Part shown: positions 44,188 through 56,186 of the stretch, in pieces
Numbering within the stretch: position 1 is the first letter of the stretch
How the letters are laid out: each line of letters starts with the position of its first letter
Assembly (NCBI GenBank): GCA_039881145.1
Contig: JAYKKI010000029.1
Coordinates: 25,152,001 to 25,216,000 of the forward strand
Reading direction: 5' to 3'
DNA from: Druceiella hillmani
Taxonomy: Eukaryota > Arthropoda > Insecta > Lepidoptera > Hepialidae
DNA length: 64,000 nt
Notes under the pieces: model-generated
Seen by the model: only the letters and a program-made list of their open reading frames with translations
What the model was told of the DNA's origin: nothing
Database searches by the model: none
Position numbers and translations under genes: made by a program

Positions 44188-46260
44188 CTTTTAGTTAATA
44201 TTTTTTTTATTTTTTCAACTATATTCTTCAACTTAAAACAAGAAAAAAAAATAGGAAATTCACACTTTCGTTAAACGGATTTAAATGATCAATAAATTGT
44301 CAAAAAACCAATTGCAATCTTGCTTCCTATTTTTTATAATGTGAAGATATGATCTTTAAAGAAAAAGTAAACCTCGCATATGAAACGTTAAAAAAATATA
44401 AAATATATTGATTTCTGTCTTTAATCAATTATAAACTTCTTGCAGCTTATGCAATTGTGAATCGATGGAATGCTATTTTATAATTGCATTATTTGAAAAT
44501 ATAATTCGTTCATGAAAATATTTTATGAAGAGTTAATAACTAATACGTGTTATAATTACTTTCTCCTACGCAAAATACCGTGTTATAATTACTTTCTACT
44601 GCCCAAAATGTTTACCATGTCACACATCCCACCAAGTACATATAACATCATACTAATATTTGAAATGTGATCTTGGAATATTATATAATAAGTAATAATG
44701 AACAAAACTTACCAACTTTCGGTTCGAGATAACGTTTTCCTTTTAACTAATATTATAAATTAAATCGACGAAAGCACACGCCATTTTGATTTTGATAAAA
44801 AATTAATATAACAAAAATAGTATCAAACACTCCATAAAACGAATATATAACGATACAATGGTTACAACAACGTATTTAAGTAATACACAAAGCCTACAAT
44901 AAGTAATATGTGAAAGCAATTAGACTTTAATAAATTTTCTTCGCAATGCTTAACAGACAACGCGTTTAGTTTGCTTTTTAGTATATTATCTATGGTTTGT
45001 GTACCACAGAATAGATACGATAGTGTGTGCTTAGTAAAAAAATATGTTTTTAATTTTAAATGAGCGAATATTTTTTTAAAATAAAATTATATGCCAATTA
45101 ATTGCTTCTTAAATACTCTTTCAGAATTCGCAATTGCTCCATTTCTATAATTACTGCTTAATTAACAATTAATTTTTAAAAAAATTGATGATCAAGAAAA
45201 TAATTTTTCTATAAATCGACAATTATTTATATTTATACATTTTTTGGCTTAAAAAATTGCTCTCGATTTGTTCTATCAACAAATAAAACTAATTAACTTG
45301 TGTAACATTTTAAAAAAAAATTTCCATGGTAATCACTCCACTCCGTAAATCGTCAGATAAGTTGGTAAATTATTTTTGTCGTTAAAACTTTTTTTTGTCG
45401 GTAAGACTTAAGCAAAAGTCGTCAATTCTAACGAGAAAGTCGCTAAATTGGCAACATGGGTATGTGGCCTGGTTGTGGTCAGTGTTGTCAATTATTTGAG
45501 AAACTTTCCCCTTGAAGCAATTTCAAAACTCAAATTCAAACCAAAATTCCCTAACTATGGACCCAAGTATTTATTTATTATAAAATAATTTAAATATTTA
45601 TCATGCAATAAGTCCTAAATTTTTTTTTTAGTTTTTAGTTGATGTAAATAGAGTACTGAGTAATTTTTTAGAAAACATAATACACATTTTATCCCCAAAA
45701 ATACCCCTAAAAACTCCTTACATAGATTTTATCTCCCTAAAAGACCAATTTTTTTCACTATGGGAAATGCGACCAATATAAATTCTACATTAGTCTTTTT
45801 CAATAGTTTAACCGGAAAGTTAAGAAATCAGACATTGAAAACCGAGTTACGCTGTATTATTTTATCCATAAAGAGTAGACTCTATATTGTAATTAATTGC
45901 CCTATTAAGCTGTTATTTTCCCAACTTAGGTTATAAACATATTGATATAAATGAAAGAACCATTTCGAGTTTGAAATGCTTTATTATATTAAATAAATCC
46001 GCTGATTCAAAAAAGACCATTATAAAAAAACACTAAGGAAATGTTTAATTATACTTTAAATACGTTACAAATTTTTAATAGTCAAAACTGTGTACTTTCA
46101 ACACTTTAATTTTATTATATTATGAACAATGTTCATATAATTACTTCATTTCTTATTACGCTTACAATTTATCATAATATATATTTAATACGTTTGTATT
46201 CGAAAAAATGTAAATAATAAGTATTTTACACAAAAAGAGGTTACAAAAATAAATTTTTCC
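44188..46260. other. Gene-free AT-rich stretch
   Basis: No gene recognised. A short tandem duplication, CGTGTTATAATTACTTTCT, occurs at 44545 and 44579. Confidence 0.5.
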
Positions 46261-47460
46261 AGTTTCATTCCGACAATACCATACTGTGTAAAATTTGATA
46301 TATTATTATTAGAAAATCAAAGGTACTTGAAGAGGGCAGTAAAATAATTTAAACACAGTATTACTTGATGTAGCTTTATTAAATAATCAAAAGTATTATA
46401 AAAAAAATATCATTTAAAAAATATTGCGACATGATATATAATTATTAAAGGATTGAAAGTATTTTAGGAATACATATAGTAAAATGGTTAAACATTGTAT
46501 TATTTAATATACACTGTATTATTTAATATTTTATTAGAGAATATAAAGGTTTATGAAACAAATATAATTCAAAAAGACTATATATTATTATTAAAAGTTT
46601 AAGTTATTTTAAGAACAGTAAAAGAGGTAAATGTTTTGACCACATGAACCTTATTTAATATATTATTATTAGAAAACCAAAGCTATTTTTAGAACAGATA
46701 GAGTAAATAAACATTTTGACCATTCTGTATTATTTGACACAGTATTATTAGAATATCAAAAACATTAAAAACAGAGTTAGAAAAATAAATGCTACCAGCG
46801 TACTTGATACATTATTATTTGAGTATCAAAGCTATTTTAAGAACAGACAGTTTTGACCATACCATCTTACTTGATATATTATTATTAGAAAATCAAAGCT
46901 GTTTTAAGAACAGATAGGGTAAAAGATTTCAACATTCTGATCAAGCAAATTACTTGCTATTTTATTATTATCAGGGAATAGAAGCTATTTTACAAACAGA
47001 TAGAATAACATAATTAAACATTGTGACAATGCTACATTACTTTGCATAGTGTCAAAAGTTACAAAAACACAGTTAAAAAAATAAATGCTACCAGCTCACT
47101 TGATCCATTATATTAAAGAATTGAAGCTATTTTAAAAACAGAGTACCCGAATTAAACATTGTGACCGTATGCTGCATTACTTTATACAGTATTATTAGAC
47201 AATTGAAGGTATTTTAGGAACACATATAGTAAAGTAATTAAACATTGTGGCCACACTGCATTACTTAATATAGATATAAAAAGTTATATAAAGAAATATA
47301 GTTAAAAAAAATATCCTGACCATACCAACTTACTTACTATAGTATTACATGATCTATTAGAGAATCAAAGATATTATTAGAACAGATTAAAAAATAAACT
47401 TTGTGACCACACCCCCTTACTTTTACTCTAATTGTTCTTATAATACCTTTGGCCCTCTAA
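46260..47460. repeat. Diverged AT-rich tandem family (70-90 bp period)
   Basis: About 15 diverged units with the phrase order TTACTTGATATATTATTATT, AGAAAATCAAAGCTATTTTA, AGAACAGATAGAGTAAATAA, CATTTTGACCATACTG. Unit anchors at about 46306, 46378, 46443, 46532, 46588, 46668, 46748, 46818, 46885, 46972, 47050, 47113, 47194, 47278 and 47350. One more unit lies at 47690-47800. Both 3n and non-3n indels occur and there is no open frame, so it is non-coding. Confidence 0.8.
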
Positions 47461-48030
47461 TCGCTCTTAAAATAATCTCTTACAAGTAGTATACTATCTA
47501 AGAAAGATGCAGGTGGTTCAATGGTGGTTCAGGTGGTTCAATGGTCAAATCCCGGTAGCGAGCCAACATTAATACCAAACAATTGACATGACACGTGTAC
47601 AGCGGCCGACAGTATGCCTGTACACTAAATAATTACAATAACCAATAAAAGCCAGTAGAAACTAATATATATAAAAAATAGTGCAAAAGAATAAAACATT
47701 AAGCCACGCTGTACTACATTACTTGATATATTAGGGAATCAAAGATTTTATAAGAACAGAATTAAAAAATAGATATTCTAACCACACGCCCCCTTACTTT
47801 TACTCTATTTGTCTTTTGGCCTCTTAAAAGTAGTATACTACCTAAGAAATACGCAAGTGGCTTAATGTCATCCCGGCAGCGAGCTCAATATAAATACCAA
47901 ACAATTGAAACGATATATGCACAGCAGCCGACAGTGGGCCTGCTCACTAAAGAGTTACAACAATAACCAATAAAAGCCGGTAATGAGTTAGTGATAGATG
48001 GATCTGTAGAAACTAATATGTAGGTGTAGT
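47395..48030. repeat. Direct duplication of about 270 bp, 370 bp apart
   Basis: 47400-47680 and 47785-48022 share ACCACAC-CCCCTTACTTTTA, AAGTAGTATACTA-CTAAGAAA, AATACCAAACAATTGA, GCCGACAGT and CAATAACCAATAAAAGCC. The phrase GGTGGTTCAATGGTCAAATCC in the first copy contains an exact A-box pattern (TGGTTCAATGG) next to a B-box-like string, so a tRNA-derived origin is possible but weak. Confidence 0.75.
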
Positions 48031-48419
48031 ATGTTTTTGTATTGATGTGTCTTTATTGTAAGTCTGCCTCATAGCAGGTGACTACTTGTGCCTAATTTAC
48101 TAAAATATTCTGTGTTTCGGTACACTTTAATTTTATAATCTCCCCTGTTTCTGACATGTTCCCCATAATAAATAAGAGCGAGCCTGCTTAATTTGACATA
48201 TTCCCAATAAAAACAATATTAGGTCCTTAAAACTAATTCTAGAAAAATCGATCTATTCATGAAGATTACCATCAATTCTATTAAATTCTGCTCCAACTCT
48301 GCTCAAATAAGTCCTATCTACAAAAGAAGATATTAGGGGTATTTAATTTACTCTGAGCAATTGCAAGTATTTCTTTAGCATGTAGGTTATCACGTATTAC
48401 TTAATGAAATCTGTTAATT

Positions 48420-48900
48420 AAAGAAGGTGCAATTATAAAATCAAGCATAAGAAGAATGTAAGCAGTGTTAAAGTATTTTTGACGAAATAGTTTAAAATCG
48501 CGTTTCTCGTAAAATCTTTCATTTACGACCTAAACTATCTATCTACACGTGGTAACACACCTGAACTTATTTGCTTGAAGAGTAGTTAGTTGAAAATGGT
48601 CTGGCTGTTGGGATTCAGGCATGTGAGCCTTGTAACAATGTTGCTGCAGAAATGGAATCGCATATGTTAATTAAAGAAGCTGCAATTTTAAAATCAAGCA
48701 TAAGATGAATATGGAAGCAGTGTTACGTTTAAATCTTCCATTGACCTATGACCTCAACTATCCATATGCATGTGGTAACACACCTGTACTTATTTGCTTA
48801 AAGGATCGTTAGTTGAAAATGGTCTGTCTGTTTGGATTCAGCCAGCCTTGTAACCATATTGTTGCAGAGATAGAATCGCATCCCTAAACCCTCTATCAAG
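48420..48900. repeat. Direct duplication of about 230 bp
   Basis: GTTAATTAAAGAAG, TGCAAT, AAAATCAAGCATAAGA, GAAGCAGTGTTA, GGTAACACACCTG and AGTTGAAAATGGTCTG occur in the same order at 48414-48605 and 48667-48828. The second copy continues into the transposase fragment below; the first has its last 60 bases too (GGATTCAGGCATGTGAGCCT). Confidence 0.75.
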
Positions 48901-49172
48901 GATAAATACAACACTTTCTCTATAACATGATCGTAATGGACTATTATCTCTAAAAAACTAAGCATTATTGAGGCACTAGACACTGTGGCAGCATATGGAC
49001 CAAGAATATCAAGAATATGGCCACTGCAACACTCTATTAAAAATGGTTTTACTAAGTTGCGATACTTGTATAAACTGTATGTTTGCTTTTGATACACATA
49101 ATTACTACGTTTTTGCACAAACCAGATCAAAACCAAATACATGCAATTTGTGACCAACTCTGACTCCTCCAC
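48798..49172 (-). pseudogene. DDE_Tnp_4-like endonuclease fragment (Harbinger/ISL2EU-like)
   Basis: Minus strand, mixed frames. One frame reads CCSGHILDILGPYAATVSSA; another reads SYRESVVFILDRGFRDAI then SLQQYGYKA. Together these match the insect DDE enzyme segment with D-x-x-GP-x-x-A-x-x-x-D-x-x-I and ILVDRGFRD. Only this central part is present. Confidence 0.6.
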
Positions 49173-49440
49173 ACATTTTAAAATCAGTGATTACAAATTT
49201 GAAATAGTGAATTCTTTCATCTACCTTGGATCTGAAATTAACACCGGCAACGATTTGGCTCCAGAACTAAGGAGACGAACAATTGCAACCAACAGATGCT
49301 TTCATGGACTAAGAATATTTTTGAAATCCAATAATATCAAAAGAGACACGTTGAGACGGAAAGAGGACGTTGTCCCAAAATTGATGAAGAAATCCTTGCA
49401 ATTTTCGAACAAAAAATCCTCTGATCCATCTTCAGATTAG
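49141..49440 (+). pseudogene. RTE-like RT C-terminal fragment
   Basis: Reads FEIVNSFIYLGSEINTGNDL, APELRRRTIATNRCFHGLR, then a shifted frame with ILAIFEQKIL. Same family as the 10271-11273 insertion, which has the GCAACCAACAGATGCTTTCATGG-type stretch as CAGCCAACAGATGCTTTCAT. 5' and 3' truncated. Confidence 0.75.
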
Positions 49441-49789
49441 AAAATTTCTTTATCGCTTATCTCAAAATTTTCACATCTCAAGTCTATGAGTGGCCTTCGT
49501 TTCACCCATTAGGCAGCAATAAAGAATATTGGGAATGCTGAGTATTTTGTGTTAATGATGTTTACGCCAACGTTGAGCACTCAAGTTCATCTAATTTGTA
49601 TTGAACTAATAAAAAAAGTTACAGTAATTAAGTAATCCTTTTTTTAAAAGAACTACTTAAAATATCTGTTATTCATATACGTCATTCTACGCATCAAACT
49701 GTGTTTATTAGAAGCATGTTTATATGCTATGAAAATAATTTAATTTTTCCTCATTTATAGAACAACTTTGACAGTGATTTTGTTTTCTT

Positions 49790-50690
49790 TTTTTATATGG
49801 GCGTTTTTCACACAAGTTGTATGCAGAACTCGGGACTGATTTTAAATGCATGGTTATAAAGTACCATCCCCAAACATCTCAGAGAGCGCGAACCATCGCC
49901 GCTTTTTTTATATATGGGCGTTTTTCACACAAATTGTATGCAGAACTCGGGACTGATTTTAAATGCATGGTATTTTATACGATTTCACGCTGGTCTCAGA
50001 TTGCTCGCGTGCCTGTCAACCCCAAACATCTCAGACAGCGCGAACCGTCGCCGCGTTTTTATGGGCGTTTTTCACACAAGTTGTGTGCAGAACTCGGGAC
50101 TGATTTTAAATGCATGGTACTCTATACGATTTCACACCGGTCTCAGATTGCTCGCGTGCCTGTCAACCCCAAACATCTCAGACAGCGCGAACCGTAGCCT
50201 TTTTTTTATATGGGCCTTTTTCACACAAGTTGTATGCAGAACTCGGGACTGATTTTAAATGCATGGTACTTTATACGATTTCACACTGGTCTCAGATTGC
50301 TCGCGCGACTCTCAACCCCTAACATCTCAGACAGCGCGAACCGTCGCCGCTTTTTTTGTTTATATGGGCGTTTTTCACACAAGTTGTATGCAGAACTCGG
50401 GACTGATTTTAAACGCATGGTATTTTATACGATTTCACACTGGTCTCAGATTGCTCGCGTGCCTGACAACCCCAAACATAGACAGCGCGAACTGTCGCCG
50501 CTTTTTTTTTTATGGGCGTTTTTCACACAAGTTGTATGCAGAACTCGGGACTGATTTTAAATGCATGGTATTTTATACGATTTCACACTGGTCTCAGATT
50601 GCTCGCGTGCCTGTCAACCCCAAACATCTCAGACAGCGCGAACCGTAGCCGTTTTTTTTATATGAGCGTTTTTCACACAAGTTGTATGGA
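49790..50690. repeat. 150-bp satellite array 2
   Basis: Same family and orientation as 37566-38950, with monomer starts at about 49809, 49926, 50073, 50221, 50376, 50523 and 50673 (spacing 117, then 147-155). Monomers are more alike here (TATGCAGAACTCGGGACTGA in nearly all) than in array 1. The last monomer stops after GTTGTATGGA and is followed at once by TAATAATAATAA and repeat X. Confidence 0.93.
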
Positions 50691-50691
50691 T

Positions 50692-50990
50692 AATAATAAT
50701 AATGTCACCCCTTCCTGTGCGATCCTTACTACAAAAGGTATAAAAACTGTGATTCATAGTAAAATATATACAGAGTCACCCCCTTATCTTGTCAACAAAT
50801 TAATTGTGTATCGACAGAAAAACTGCGGACTGACGAGCAGTGGTATTCCAATTACATACCATTTATACTTTGTTAATTTTATAAGGCAACGGTTTACTCT
50901 TAGTTTGTATTGTTTTTGTAAACTTTTTAATAGATTCATTTTGTGTCTATAACTGTTTAACTTTGTCTAATATTGTAACTATTAAAAGTT
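50692..50990 (+). repeat. Repeat X, copy 2
   Basis: Reverse complement of 41200-41496, starting TAATAATGTCACCCCTTCCT right at the end of satellite array 2. Homology ends near the TA microsatellite at 51013. Confidence 0.85.
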
Positions 50991-51011
50991 AGATTTTGAT
51001 TCCGTGTATAT

Positions 51012-51012
<1 letters not shown>

Positions 51013-51070
<58 letters not shown>
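51013..51070. repeat. (TA)n microsatellite
   Basis: About 29 uninterrupted TA units. Confidence 0.97.
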
Positions 51071-51077
<7 letters not shown>

Positions 51078-51284
51078 ATGATCCATTCATCTTATATTCG
51101 TTTTGTGTTGGTTATCAATGTTTAACTTTGTGTAGTATTTAAACTTTAGGATTTCTCTAAATGTCCTGATAACATGGTATACTGTTCAATTTGTATTGTT
51201 TTGAGAAACTTAAATGTCGGGGTAATATTGTTTCAACTGTAAACTTACATGTGGTCTGGCTGGCTGGTTAGATTTTTTTTATCC

Positions 51285-52654
51285 GTGATATTATTAAAAC
51301 CGCAGCTTATATTAAGAACAGAACATTGACTAATACTATTGTGAACAAAAAACCATATGAAATATTTTTCAAAAGGAAGACTGTATGGAAGTAAAGTTTT
51401 TGTGAGAATTCCAGAAGAACGGAGAAGGTCTAAATGGGATAAGAAAGCAGAAGTTTTAATTTTACTTGGTTGAACTGATACTGGATACAGAGTATTAATC
51501 AACAACAGACTTATTATTGCTAGACATTGTGACATAATAGAGGGAGATGTTAAATTGTGTGGATTTGAAGGTGAGGAAGAAGATAAGATTAAAGATAATA
51601 TGGAAGGAAGGGAAAAGGAGGACAAACAGACACAGGAGACAAAGGATACAAATAAATATTTCGGAAATAATGAAACACATAAAGAAGAAAGTAAAAATGA
51701 GATTATAGAAAGAAGATCAAGAAGAGAAGTCAAACCTCCACAACGTTTTGATGAGGAATTTGGTTATTATTGTATATACTGTAATTGTTGTGACGCTTCG
51801 GCTCCTAGTGATTTTCAGGAGACGACTACATGTGATGAAGCAACTAAATGGAAAGAAGCAATGAACAGGGAAATGGAGAGTTTAGTGAAAAATGATACAT
51901 GGACTCTAGTAAACAAACCTCCTGAGGACAAAAAGGTAATTGATGTCAAGTGGGTATATAAAAGAAAGAGTGAAAATGAATATAAAGCAAGGCTAGTGGT
52001 AAGAGGTTTTCAACAAACTGACTGTATTGATGATACTTATTCTCCTGTTGCTAAGATGCCAACTCTCAAACTACTATTAACTTATTGTTGTAAAAATTAT
52101 TTAGTTATTCATCAAATGGATGTTGAAACAGCTTTTTTAAACGGTAAAGTTTTGTCTGAAGTTTAAGTAAAACAGCCAAATGGTTATGAAAATGGAACTG
52201 ATAATATATATAAAATAAATAAATCATTATATGGTTTAAAAGAAAGTCCCCGTGCATGGTATGAATGTTTTAACAATTTTTTGACTATTTTAGATTTTCG
52301 CAGAAGTAAATATGATTATTGTTTGTATGTCAAAAAGGAGAACAGCTTAACGGTTTATATATTATTATTTGTTGATGACTTAATCATATGTTGTGAAAAT
52401 GAAGATGTAATTGCTGATATAAAAACTAAATTGTCTAAATAATTTAAAATGTCTAAACTAAATTGTCTAAACAATTTAAAAACATGGGTAAAGTAAAAAA
52501 TTATATTGGAATAGAAATTGAATATAACTATAACCTAGATAACATTTTAACTTTAATTCAAAAATCTTATATTGAACGTTATGATATTGAAAATTCAAAA
52601 TTGTTTAAAACCCTTATGGAAATGTTAAATTCATTAAATTCAGAGAGATGTTAA
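51285..52654 (+). pseudogene. Copia Pol: integrase end and reverse transcriptase
   Basis: Integrase end: TAAYIKNRTLTNTIVNKKPY, GSKVFVRIPEERR, YRVLINNRLIIARHCDIIEG. Then a charged linker and the RT: WKEAMNREMESLVKNDTWTL, VIDVKWVYKRKSENEYKARL, DDTYSPVAKMPTLKLLL and HQMDVETAFLNG (motif A), then after a stop at about 52164 SLYGLKESPRAWYECF and YILLFVDDLIICCENE (catalytic VDD). It ends near NMGKVKNYIGIEIEYN at 52500. The RNase H is lost between there and the LTR. Stops at 51387-51389, 51471-51473, 52164 and 52439. Confidence 0.88.
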
Positions 52655-52742
52655 ATTTAAAAAGTAAAATTAAGTGTCAAGTTAATAGAGGCTATTGTAA
52701 GTATTTATAAATGTTTGTTGCCAATATAAATGTAAGGAGGCG

Positions 52743-52899
52743 TGTTGGGAATTATAGGTACTTTTCTATTGACAACACTGCTCTCTCTACTTTGTAAAAT
52801 GGCGGATTACTGTTAAGATGGGTAATTGTGTATTAAGGTTTTCTAATAATAAATAAGAAGTTAAACATATAAAAGTATTTCTAATTCATTAAAATAACA
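52743..52899 (+). repeat. Copia 3' LTR (157 bp)
   Basis: Starts TGTTGGGAATTATAGG and ends TTAAAATAACA (TGTT ... AACA inverted ends). It follows the purine tract at 52731-52742. Confidence 0.75.
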
Positions 52900-54633
52900 G
52901 TTATAATATACAGAGAGTACAAAATAAGTATATACAAATATACAAAAAAAGAAAGAAAAAAAAACAAATTTAAAGTAAACATGAATATAAATATAAACAA
53001 TTTTACATTTTGATGTCATTTTTTCTTATGAACTGAATGATTAATCGTAAAATGGGTTTGTTGGCAATAAATAAAAGTGATTTTATGTTGATGGGCAATT
53101 TAATTTTATATTTTAATAATTTGAAAATAAACGAAGGAAATCTATTATTCAATGGATATGAAAAAATGAGATGATTTAAATCGCCTTCTCTAAACCCACA
53201 ATTGCAAATTGGAGACTCTCTGAACCGCAGTCTAGCCAAATGAGTAGGAATAGAACAATGACCTCAACGCATGCGAGAAACCATAGAGGATTCCTTTCGA
53301 GAGAAAGTAAATGTTGAGAACCAAAGTTTTGTGGATATAAAAGGTTGGATCTGGAAATATCCCGCACCCGTGACTTGGATGATCTTTCTCACGCCCTCTG
53401 CTAGTCAGACGCCATCCAGAAACGCGTCATAGGAAGGAGATCCTCAATAAAATTAATAGTGAAATATGGATCCCCGTTCGCAGCGGCAAACCGAGCTTTT
53501 GCGTCGACTATTTCATTACCTACTATGCCACAGTGACTAGGGATCCATGCAAGAACGACATCGGATCCCGATCTCTCCAAATCAAGCGTAAATTGCTTGA
53601 TCCGGAGAATCAGGAAACCACAGTTTGAAGAAAATGGATTAGCGAGAAGGGACTGTAAACAACTTAAGGAGTCAGAGAAGATAAGGGCCTGCCTGCGATT
53701 TTTTTTGAGTAGAGCATATTTCAAGGCCTCTAGAATAGCATGGCATTCCCCGGAGAATACTGAACACTCCTTAGGAAGGCGAAAGTAAGCTGAATGTGCG
53801 GTGGATGGAGAGTAAAATGACGCTCCGACATAGCCATCTCTAACGGTTTTTTATGCATCTGTGTATTTTCGAGTCCAATCCATCCAAAAAGAATTCAAGA
53901 TAGAATTGAACAGCGAATTGGCATTTTTGCACTCCTTATTAACTCCAAAACACTAATTTATATTTGGCCTGTGAAATACCGAGTCAAATGGGAAACTATA
54001 GAGAGGGAGAGAAGAATTTTGATAAACGGGGTTAGTGAGGGATTTGAATCTTTGGAAGCTAGCGATAAGAAGAGGTCGGGACTTAGAACGCCAAAAAGGA
54101 GTATGCTCTAACCTAGAGAGGAGGGTGAGTTTTGGAAAAATAGGGTGAGTAGAAAACCTAGCTGCCTTTAGTAAATAACGATCAGCTAGGTATTGTCGCC
54201 GGAAATTTAAAGGAGGATCAACACATTCTACTTATAGGGCATTTATGGGACTGGATTTCATGCACCCGCTATGATCCTCAGAGCTTGAGACTGAATGCGG
54301 GTCAATTTAGTGACATTGGATTTGGAAATAGGATCAACTTTAATGTGGAAGGGTGAGAGCCCCACCACACTCCAGAAAGAGCGCGGAGGATATTCATATT
54401 AGCCTGGCATTGGAAGATTACATATTCGATGTGAATGTTCCCGGATAATTTTGAGTCTAGGAACATACCTAAGAATTTGGTATTGGAAAGAAAAGGGATC
54501 AAAGAAGAATTATAAGTAATAGATAACGGAGGAGTAATTCTCCTTCTCGAGAACACCACGACAGCGCTTTTGGAAGGAGATAGATCCATACCGTGAGAGT
54601 TAACCCATTTATTTAGGTTAACAAGGGCAGAAA
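52900..54633 (-). mobile_element. Non-LTR retrotransposon copy 2 (same family as 1-2280), 5'-truncated
   Basis: Minus strand. The 3' tail at 52900-53000, RNase H at 53724-53401 (FSDSLSCLQSLL, WIPSHCGIVGNEIVDAKA), Cys-rich tail at 53239-53003, and the RT part at 54589-54302 (MDLSPSKSAVVVFSRRR). It is truncated at 54633 within GCCCTTGTTAACCTAAATAA, the usual outcome of incomplete reverse transcription. About 55 bases of RT are deleted near 54330 relative to copy 1. Stops and frameshifts throughout. Confidence 0.88.
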
Positions 54634-54805
54634 AAAAAGTTTTTCCTAGAAATGATTATAACCAGAAGTTTGAAGTTACTTTGTGCTTATTAAAAAGTAT
54701 GATAATTTTTATGCTAAATGTTCATTTACTACATTCCTTTTATTGCCAGTAGAGAACTTTATAGGTAAATGTTATGTTTTATTAGATATATAATCCCTGA
54801 GAATA

Positions 54806-54862
54806 TAATTTATGCGTCCAGCATTGTATTTTGCAAACGGACAATGCTGGACGCATAAATTA
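54806..54862. repeat. Perfect hairpin, 22-bp arms, 13-nt loop
   Basis: Left arm 54806-54827 (contains GCGTCCAGCATTGT), right arm 54841-54862. Confidence 0.95.
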
Positions 54863-54865
54863 AAC

Positions 54866-54918
54866 TAATGATGCGATAAAAATATTAAATTATATTTAAT
54901 ATTTTTATCGCATCATTA
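54866..54918. repeat. Perfect hairpin, 25-bp arms, 3-nt loop
   Basis: Left arm 54866-54890 (contains GATGCGATAAAAATATT), loop TAT, right arm 54894-54918. Only 3 bases separate it from the previous hairpin. Confidence 0.95.
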
Positions 54919-56186
54919 TTCAATTTAAGTAGATACTATCGAAAGAAAAATGATTTTACGTTAGGTGGGCGTTAATTGCCTCCGGTACCTTACAAGCTAA
55001 AACTCAAAATAATTCATTTAGAAATTTTGGTGAGGGAAAATTAAATACTCAAAAAAATTCATCATTAAAAGTGTTATATTGATAGATAGTTATGCCTTAA
55101 ATGTGTTTTTAAATTAGTTACAGATGATTTATATGAAAATGTTTATTGTACAAAGGTTACATATGGCACGCTTATTAGAAATACCTTGTCACATGTTCCA
55201 TAAGTACGATGTATACCCTTGATGACTCATTTCCAAGTTTAAAAGATATTATAAAATATAATTAATATAGTTATTTGAGAACTATGAATACTTTCATTAT
55301 TGATCAAGAGACCTTTAAAAACAATTTAGATTAAAAAAATGAAAACACGAACAAAATATAAACACAATAATTAAAGTTGCAAGTAATTGTCTAAAACACT
55401 ACATCTTTTACTAAAAACCTTTCTTTTAATCTAGGTATATGTAATCACAATTCATATACAACGTTAATCATATAGAGTAAATACGTCTCTCATAACAATA
55501 TCACAAGATTTTTTTACATCGAGTGATATGCCGTTTATGAATCAATCGATTAATATATAAACAGTATTTAGCAGTTACAACAACCTAAAATAATACGCCG
55601 CATGCGGCTTACAACGCGGTGTAAATATTGTAGCGGCCGTTAAAAAAATAAATTTGCTTAACAACGTATCGGTCATCTACAGTTAATACTTGAATAGCAT
55701 TGGCAAATTAGCATTAGTTGCGAAATGTCAATAGCATGCTAATACGTATATTGTAAATAGCATTTAGCATTAGCTTGCTAAATGTTATTTTCGTCATCCC
55801 TAAAGTGTAGGAGTCCCTGCTGCTCCCCCACGACGTTAGTTTGGCGACAGCCGCATAATATGCGGCTTAAAATGTTAACCTGCTAAGTCCATTTTTGGTC
55901 AAAAATTACTTTTTTGTGCTATTCGTAAATTCATACAATTTTACACCTTATAGTTAAGACGTAAAGAACGATAATCATTTTTAAGGTGCTAAAAATGAAG
56001 TCACGTAAACCTGCTTAATACCAACTGTCAAATTTCTAAGGATAATTCCTTCCAAGTCCCCATTCAGCGGCCATTTTGTTTGGAGAACGGCATTAGATTA
56101 ACGTGTTACAATTTCGCGCTAGTTTATTTTAATTTTACGGTGAGAATTCGTAAAGTTTTGTGGTGTAATAGCATTATTCATGAAAG

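Larger units (their letters stand above)
51285..52899 (+). mobile_element. Copia-type LTR retrotransposon, 5'-truncated, with 3' LTR
   Basis: Integrase C-terminus, RT and a 3' LTR are present; gag, protease and the 5' LTR are missing. A purine-rich tract (TGTAAGGAGGCG) lies just before the LTR. The LTR end abuts the 3' tail of non-LTR copy 2, so the Copia element landed at, or was joined to, that tail. Confidence 0.88.
54634..55874. other. Gene-free stretch with two adjacent palindromes
   Basis: No gene seen. It contains the palindromes at 54806-54918, and GCCGCATGCGGC at about 55600 with GCCGCATAATATGCGGC at about 55849, a short palindromic pair just outside the DUF7869-type transposon. Confidence 0.5.

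Noticed and set aside
43946..44194. 83-codon ORF inside the MITE
   Set aside because: No domain, Phe/Leu/Asn-rich, ends inside the terminal inverted repeat.
47525..47560. Possible tRNA gene (A-box and B-box-like strings)
   Set aside because: The boxes are almost adjacent and no acceptor or anticodon stems can be drawn.
49817..50952. Similar overlapping ORFs at 49.8-50.9 kb
   Set aside because: Same satellite artefact; the last one also runs into repeat X.
51245..51733. 162-codon minus-strand ORF rich in Leu, Ser and Phe
   Set aside because: Antisense shadow of the Copia integrase/linker region, which has the real family motifs on the plus strand.
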